In this document: in pieces, positions 59,409-64,000 of the stretch
How the letters are laid out: each line of letters starts with the position of its first letter
Numbering within the stretch: the stretch's first letter is position 1
Assembly (NCBI RefSeq): GCF_014873495.1
Contig: NZ_JADBGF010000001.1
Location: 1,054,001-1,118,000, forward strand
Direction of reading: 5' to 3'
DNA from: Streptomyces stelliscabiei
GTDB lineage: Bacteria; Actinomycetota; Actinomycetes; Streptomycetales; Streptomycetaceae
DNA length: 64,000 nt
Program-made: the position numbers and the translations under genes
The notes under the pieces: model-generated
The model's input: only the letters and a program-made list of their open reading frames with translations
What the model was told of the DNA's origin: nothing
The model's database searches: none

Positions 59409-59517
59409 AATTGTGCACAGGCACAAAATACGCGGTCGATCTCGCGGCCTCACGTCCCTTGTTGCCGGATTCTCCACAGTGCTTCACTGACGCATCACCT
59501 CGAGCCGGAGAGAGGCT
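59409..59517 (+). repeat. right copy of the ~110-bp promoter/operator module
   Basis: Inverse-oriented partner of 57747-57856. In this copy the gene-proximal end (GGAGAGAGGCTC) points right, towards the HAD-2/FAD oxidase 3 operon, but the ATG found at this place in the left copy has changed to ATC, so translation starts further on. Confidence 0.85.
59411..59426. promoter_or_regulatory. palindromic operator TTGTGC-N4-GCACAA (right)
   Basis: The same perfect palindrome as at 57839-57854, in the right module copy, about 345 bases before the HAD-2 start codon. Confidence 0.7.
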
Positions 59518-59770
59518 CATCGCATCGGAGCAGTAATGATGCTGCCGCCGACTGCCTGATCGGCATTCGTCGTCTCCAGCCCTGTCCGGGGGCTCGTCCT
59601 TCAGTGGCGGCCCCTCGGGCATCCCCTCAGCCCCCATCCCCCTAAACAGGTCGCCCCCTCACGCCTCGGCAGCCTCCTGAACCCCCGATGCGGCCGACCT
59701 GGCCGCACTCGACGAAATCGTGACTCCCCGCCAACAGGGTGTCCCATATGTCCGGAAAAGGTTGAACGCC

Positions 59771-60454
59771 ATGCGCCAGATCGTCACCTTCGATGCCTAC
59801 GGCACCCTGGTCGACTTCCAGCTCGGCCCCACCACCCTTAAGCTCCTGGCCGACCGGCTGGACCTGGACCGTCTGAACGTCGACGAGTTCCTCGACGACT
59901 TCCGCATCATGCGGTTCCACGCCGTCCTGGAGACATACCGCCCCTTCCGTGAGCTGCTGCCCGCCAGCCTGGAGATAGCGATGCGTCTGCACGGCCTGGA
60001 GTACCGGCAGTCCGACGGCGAGGCCCTGGTCGCGGCCGTGCCCACCTTCGGCCCACACCCCGAGGTCCCGGCCGCCCTGCGGGCGCTGAAGTCCCGGTAC
60101 GAGATCGCCATCATCTCCAACACGGACGACGACCTCATCGCCCAGAACCTGGCCAATATCGGCGTGGAGTTCGACCATGTCATCACCGCCCAGCAGGCCA
60201 AGGCGTACAAGCCGTCCCGGCAGACCTTCGAGTACGCCTTCCAGGCCATGGACATCGACCCCGCCCAGGTCATCCACGTCGCCCAGGGCTGGGAGTACGA
60301 CCTCATCCCCACCCGCGACCTCGGCCTCGCTCGCCGCGTGTGGATCAACCGCTACGGCCACAACGGCTCCATCGGCGCCCGCGGCAGCGCCGACTACCAG
60401 CCCTTCGACGAGCTGCCCGACCTGTCCGGCCTGCCGGCCCTGCTCGGCTGCTGA
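59771..60454 (+). CDS. HAD superfamily hydrolase, type II haloacid dehalogenase-like (HAD-2)
   Basis: A 227-residue HAD protein. Motif I VTFDAYGTLVDF has nucleophile Asp8 and the Tyr usual in type II dehalogenases; motif II is in EIAIISNTDDD; motif III Lys is in QAKAYKPSRQTFEYAF; the acidic motif is in QGWEYDLIPTRDLG. ATG 59771 is chosen over GTG 59720 because the family begins at MRQIVTFDAYGT and AAAAGG precedes it. It is followed after 50 bases by FAD oxidase 3. It is clearly homologous to HAD-1 at 46676 but diverged, and keeps the canonical Tyr that HAD-1 has lost. Confidence 0.88.
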   Translation: MRQIVTFDAYGTLVDFQLGPTTLKLLADRLDLDRLNVDEFLDDFRIMRFHAVLETYRPFRELLPASLEIAMRLHGLEYRQSDGEALVAAVPTFGPHPEVPAALRALKSRYEIAIISNTDDDLIAQNLANIGVEFDHVITAQQAKAYKPSRQTFEYAFQAMDIDPAQVIHVAQGWEYDLIPTRDLGLARRVWINRYGHNGSIGARGSADYQPFDELPDLSGLPALLGC

Positions 60455-60504
60455 CCCCACGGCGACACGGCGACACAGGATAGAGAACGCAAAGGACGCA
60501 CGCC

Positions 60505-61797
60505 ATGAAGCAGATCCCCTACTGGCTCGACACCGCTCCCGCCCTGCCCGACCGGTCTGGAAAGGACCTGCCGGACGAGGCCGACGTGGTGGTCATCGGC
60601 GGCGGCCTCACCGGACTGTCCACCGCTTACCACGCCGCCCGCAAGGGCGCCCGGGTCGTCCTCGTCGAGAAGGACAAGGTCGGCTCGGGAGCCTCCGGAC
60701 GCAACGGCAGCCACTGCAACCCCGGCATCACCATCAGCCCGGCCGAGGCCCGCAAACGCTACGGGATGGAGCGCGCCCGCGAGATCTACGATGCGTTCCG
60801 CGATGCGGTGGACCTCGTCGAGGAGCTCGCGGTCAGGGAGAAGATCGACTGCGACTTCCACCGTGCCGGGCGCCTCGGCGTCGCCTTCAAACCCCAGCAC
60901 TTCGACGCCATGCGGGCCAAGCAGCGCGATCTGGCCGAGAACTTCGGCCACGACACGGTATTGCTGACCAAGAGTGAACTGCGCGCCGAACTCGGCTCCG
61001 ACTACTACCACGGCGCGCTGCTCGACCCGCTCGGCGCGGCCCTGCATGTGGGCAAGTTCGTCCATGGCCTGGCCGAGGCCGCGGAACACGCCGGTGCGGA
61101 GATCCACGAACGGAACGCCGCCACGGGCCTGACGAGGACCCCCGGCGACGGCTTCCTCGTCGAGACCATGCACGGCACCATCCGCGCCAAGCAGGTCATG
61201 GCGGCCACCGACGCCTACACCGACAAGGCGCTGCCCTGGTTCCGGAAGCGGTTGATCAACGTCGGCAGCTTCATCATCGTCACCGAACCGCTCGGCGAGG
61301 CGCGCGCTCGCGACATCATTCCCAACGGGCGCCTGGTGGTCGACTCCAAGAACGTCGGCCACTACATCCGCCTCACCCCCGACAACCGCCTCGCCTTCGG
61401 CGGCCGGGCCCGCTTCGCGCCCTCCAACCCGGCCTCCGACGTGAAGAGCGGGGACGTCCTGAAGCGGGAGATGACGGAGATCTTCCCGCAACTGGCGGGC
61501 GTCCGGGTCGACTACGTCTGGGGCGGCATGGTCGGCTTCTCCTGGGACCGCCTCCCGCACGCGGGTGAGGCACAGGGGGCCAAGGGCCTGTACTACTCCA
61601 TGGGGTACTGCGGCCATGGAGTCCAGATGGCCACCTACATGGGCAGGGCGGTCGCCGAGATGATGGACGGCAAGCCGGAGGCCAACCCCCTGCGTGACCT
61701 TGGCTTCCCCAAGGTTCCCGTCCCCTTCTACAACGGCACCGCCTGGTTCCTGCCGTTCGGCGGCGCCTACTACAAGGCCAAGGACCGCCTGCGCTGA
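60505..61797 (+). CDS. DAO-type FAD-dependent amine oxidoreductase (FAD oxidase 3)
   Basis: A 430-residue flavoprotein (MKQIPYWLDTAPALPDRSG). FAD motif VVVIGGGLTGLSTAYHAARKGARVVLVEKD, then GSGASGRNGSHCNPG, the substrate-domain ITPDNRLAFGGRARF and the C-terminal YYSMGYCGHGVQMATYMGRAVAEM. It is a paralogue of FAD oxidase 1 in the gamma-glutamylputrescine oxidoreductase-like group. It forms an operon with HAD-2 (50-base gap) under the right promoter module. Its stop codon directly abuts an IS remnant, so downstream operon members may have been lost. Confidence 0.88.
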   Translation: MKQIPYWLDTAPALPDRSGKDLPDEADVVVIGGGLTGLSTAYHAARKGARVVLVEKDKVGSGASGRNGSHCNPGITISPAEARKRYGMERAREIYDAFRDAVDLVEELAVREKIDCDFHRAGRLGVAFKPQHFDAMRAKQRDLAENFGHDTVLLTKSELRAELGSDYYHGALLDPLGAALHVGKFVHGLAEAAEHAGAEIHERNAATGLTRTPGDGFLVETMHGTIRAKQVMAATDAYTDKALPWFRKRLINVGSFIIVTEPLGEARARDIIPNGRLVVDSKNVGHYIRLTPDNRLAFGGRARFAPSNPASDVKSGDVLKREMTEIFPQLAGVRVDYVWGGMVGFSWDRLPHAGEAQGAKGLYYSMGYCGHGVQMATYMGRAVAEMMDGKPEANPLRDLGFPKVPVPFYNGTAWFLPFGGAYYKAKDRLR

Positions 61798-62362
61798 CCT
61801 CCGCATCAGCGACGAGGCCATCGCCGCCCTGCCCATCACACGCCACCGCTTCCACGGAGACTGGAACTACACCTTCCACCCCGCAGGCCACCCACCACTC
61901 CCGGACCTTCCCCGGAACGGCGGAGGGTCGGCCTGCGGCTCTCGCCCCCTCATGCTCCACGACCTGCAGCACCCCGAACTGACCGGCATGCCCCGCAAGC
62001 AACTCAGCGACCTCACCGACACCTTGATCCTCGCGCTGGAAGAGCACCGCGAACAGGTCCGCCCCGCAGCCCGCGGCGGACCACGCCGCGTCGCCCCAGG
62101 CACCGGCCGCAAACCCACACTCACCCCCGCCGACCAGATCCTGGTCACCATCCTCTACCTGCGAAAACACAGTCTTCAGGAGCTTCTCGGCCAGCTCTTC
62201 AACACCACTGCCATGACCATCAGCCGTGCAGTGGAAGACGTACGCCCGCTACTGGAGGCCAACGGTGTCTGTCTCCCCGCCTCAACAGCCCGTTCCCGCA
62301 CGCCAGACGACGTCGCCCGGTTCCTCGACCCTGACGAAACCAAGATCAAACCAACGTGTTGA
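61798..62362 (+). mobile_element. transposase fragments, two pieces joined
   Basis: Directly after the oxidase stop codon the DNA encodes DLRISDEAIAALPITRHRF and HGDWNYTFHPAGH, which looks like the C-terminal end of an ISAzo13-type transposase. From ATG 61951 a second piece (MLHDLQHPELTGMPRKQLSD, LTPADQILVTILYLRKHSLQ, NTTAMTISRAVEDVRPLLE) looks like the N-terminal helix-turn-helix part of a DDE transposase and ends prematurely at 62362 (TKIKPTC). Neither includes a complete catalytic domain. No terminal repeats were found. Confidence 0.6.
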
Positions 62363-62374
62363 TCCCGGCAAGCC

Positions 62375-63030
62375 CTAACCTTCGTCCCGGGCGAAGCCCT
62401 CATTTCGGCGGTGTTGGCGGGTGGGGTTGCTCTTCAGCGGCCCGGAGACGGTGACCTGGTGTTCGCGGGTGGCCTGTTCCAGGTGAGGCAGGGAGGTGTA
62501 GCCGGCGTCGACCAGGTGCTCGGCGGGCAGCAGTCCGCGGCGGGAGAGGCGGGTGTGGATGCCGGGCAGGACCTTGCTGTCGTGGGTGGTGGCCGCGGTG
62601 GTGGCCACGTCCGTGATCACGTTGGGGCCGTCAAGGGCACAGGTCTCGGTCAGGTGAGCGGAGAACCCCTTCCAGCTGACGATGTGTCCGTGCCGTGCGT
62701 AGCGGGCCGAGGTGTCGTAGGGAGAGACGACCGCCCGGGACGAGGGCGGCAGCCCGGGCCCGCCTTCCGTCTCGGCAGTGCGCCAGCGCAGGTGTCCTGC
62801 GGCGTCACGGTGGTAGTTCTGCACCATGATCTGGCGCAGGGCCTGGACACGCGGGCCCAACGTGCGGTCTGCTCCGTGACGGTAGAGGTGCTCCAGGAGC
62901 CGGACGGCGTCGTTTCCGGTGGCGAGGATCCTGGTCTTGGGTTTGGTGGGGTTCTTACCCAATCGGACCGGTCGGCCGTAGCGGCGCCCCCAGTCCTCAT
63001 CGACCAGCTCGTCCAGCCCTGGTCCTGCAC
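62375..63030 (-). pseudogene. IS1182-family transposase fragment
   Basis: A leftward frame encodes the middle of an IS1182-type (DUF772/DDE) transposase: [61 protein letters not shown] and [20 protein letters not shown]. The N-terminal region is lost at ~63030 and the C-terminus stops at [10 protein letters not shown] (62375), where intact members go on. It is a dead copy facing the other transposase fragments. Confidence 0.75.
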
Positions 63031-63103
63031 ACAGAATCAGCAAGGAGGGCGCCGTGCGTGGTCCAGCTCGGCGCCCTCCGCTGTCCGTCGTCGGTCTTCT
63101 GCG

Positions 63104-64000
63104 CTATGACCAGGGCAGGACCAGGGCGCCCCAGGCGACGACGGGGCCGAGGGCGACGATTCCGCCGGTGTAGCCGATGACCTGGCGGTAGAAGCGGCGG
63201 GTGTCCACCCCACGGGCGTTGCTGAGGACGAGTGCTCCGTTGGTCGAGAAGGGAGAGGTGTCGACGATCGTCGTGGAGACGGCGAGCGCGGCGATCAGTC
63301 CGGCGCCGCTGAGGTGGCTGGAGAGCAGCAGCGGTACGGCGATGGGGATGATCGCTGTGAGGATCGCGGTGGAGGAGGCGAAGGCGGAGGTGATGGCCAC
63401 GGTGAAGCACAGCAGCAGGGCGACGACGAGCGGGGCGCCCAGGTTGGCGGCATGTTCGGAGATCTCCTCGATGATGCCGGCCTTCTCCAGCATCGCGATG
63501 TACGTCATCATGCCCGCGACCAGAAGCAGGGTGGACCAGCTGACACCGTCCACGGCCTTCTCCTGCCGCTTCATGTCCACCAGGGCCAGCAGGGCGCCGG
63601 CAGCCAGCGCAAGGAAGCCGATCTCCAAGTGGAAGCCCAGCGCGCCGACCACGAGGGCCACCAGAGAGGCGAGGGTGAGCCCCTGCCGCCAATCGGGCCT
63701 GCCGGAGACGGCGACGTCCTCGTCGTCGGCTGCCTCAGCGGCGCCCTCGACCAGCGGGGCGGGACGCTTGGCGAGCAGGGCGTAGGTGAGGATCGAGAGC
63801 ACCAGGTTGATCACGAAGCTGGCGCTGAACAGCGTCACCGCGGAGACCTGCAAATCGGTCTTGTCGACGAGGCCGAGCACCAGCGCACCGGAGACGGCCA
63901 GCGGGGAGAACGCGCCCGCGTGCCCGCCGCTGATCACCATCATGCCGACGACCAGCGGGTTGAGCTTGTAGCGGTAGGCGAAGTTCATGCCGATCGGCGC
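63104..64000 (-). CDS. SLC13/MatC-like dicarboxylate permease (partial, runs off the window)
   Basis: At least 298 residues of a multi-pass transporter; the frame stays open to the window end, so the N-terminus is missing. Visible: LNPLVVGMMVISGGHAGAFSPLAVSG, as in the MatC (malonate/dicarboxylate carrier) N-terminal domain, about eight hydrophobic helices, and the helix-breaking ITSAFASSTAILTAIIPIAVPL and DTSPFSTNGALVLSNARG motifs typical of the ion transporter superfamily of SLC13/CitMHS proteins. It would import a di- or tricarboxylate, or an organic acid linked to the neighbouring catabolism. The IS remnants upstream separate it from the amine-oxidase operon. Confidence 0.82.
   Translation of the reverse strand, partial: APIGMNFAYRYKLNPLVVGMMVISGGHAGAFSPLAVSGALVLGLVDKTDLQVSAVTLFSASFVINLVLSILTYALLAKRPAPLVEGAAEAADDEDVAVSGRPDWRQGLTLASLVALVVGALGFHLEIGFLALAAGALLALVDMKRQEKAVDGVSWSTLLLVAGMMTYIAMLEKAGIIEEISEHAANLGAPLVVALLLCFTVAITSAFASSTAILTAIIPIAVPLLLSSHLSGAGLIAALAVSTTIVDTSPFSTNGALVLSNARGVDTRRFYRQVIGYTGGIVALGPVVAWGALVLPWS

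Larger units (their letters stand above)
59169..59770. other. 602-bp region holding the second promoter module, no gene
   Basis: Apart from the module at 59409-59517 there is no convincing gene. Right of the module a frame reads DAADLAALDEIVTPRQQGVP into the HAD-2 start and may be the relic of an older coding sequence, or a longer N-terminus of HAD-2 starting at GTG 59720. A short ATGATG frame at 59534 stops after eight codons. Confidence 0.45.

Overview
The window is very GC-rich actinobacterial DNA, almost certainly a Streptomyces chromosome, probably an accessory or arm-like part. The signs are an SsgA-like sporulation protein, DUF397 and DUF4232 proteins, a long HTH/TPR regulator of the NsdA/NsdB kind, GTG and TTG starts, and ATGA/GTGA-coupled operons. 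No rRNA, tRNA or CRISPR array was seen.

1-14.7 kb is ordinary Streptomyces content: a GNAT acetyltransferase, a secreted TAP-like alpha/beta-hydrolase, a secreted DUF4232 protein, a baeRF3-type protein, an SsgA-like protein, a PAS-PP2C phosphatase, an NsdB-like regulator divergent from an APH-type phosphotransferase, a secreted zinc amidase (TTG start), a conserved hypothetical, an MFS exporter and a DUF397 protein. Three near-perfect hairpin terminators separate units here.

14.8-29 kb is a CoA-ester catabolic region. A minus-strand operon encodes enoyl-CoA hydratase, a tandem DUF35 (OB-fold) protein and two thiolase/lipid-transfer-like proteins. Three acyl-CoA synthetases, an alpha/beta-hydrolase, a secreted Ntn-type acylase (AHL/penicillin acylase family) and a nitronate monooxygenase-like flavoprotein accompany it. 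A palindrome of the form TCTGA-N7-TCAGA lies in two of its promoters, so one regulator probably controls part of the set. The gene content recalls steroid or terpenoid side-chain degradation, but the substrate is not shown.

29-38.6 kb holds a secreted serine hydrolase, a CrtI-like oxidoreductase, a Ser/Thr kinase with about nine TPR units, a DUF2236 (MpaB-like) protein, a divergent MarR/VOC pair with two operators, and a DUF418 membrane protein.

38.6-64 kb is a recombined accessory island for amine or amino-acid oxidation. Intact genes: PotA-like ATPase, SDR, DSD1/D-threonine-aldolase-like PLP enzyme, RidA, GntR/FCD regulator, two type-II HAD proteins, three FAD (DAO-type) oxidases, an AstE/aspartoacylase-type hydrolase, a 1008-residue kinase-hybrid motif-class III aminotransferase fusion, and a PucR-type regulator. 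A coherent reading (inference) is that FAD oxidases make imines, RidA hydrolyses them, and the aldehyde dehydrogenase, SDR and aminotransferase process the products. Two regulatory circuits stand out. GntR sites (TGGTCGACAATCGACCA and variants) lie before ridA copy A, before gntR and, twice, before the HAD operon. A palindrome TTGTGC-N4-GCACAA lies in each of two outward-facing copies of a ~110-bp promoter module flanking the PucR gene. A 331-bp almost identical inverted repeat made of the 3' two thirds of two ridA copies flanks the gntR-HAD segment, and one copy carries a one-base frameshift; this segment could invert. Debris is abundant: a truncated aldehyde dehydrogenase with a frameshift, a truncated substrate-binding protein, an AKR/NRPS chimera, SDR and DAO fragments, a complete IS256-family element with 8-bp target duplication, and other IS remnants. 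The window ends inside an SLC13/MatC-like permease.
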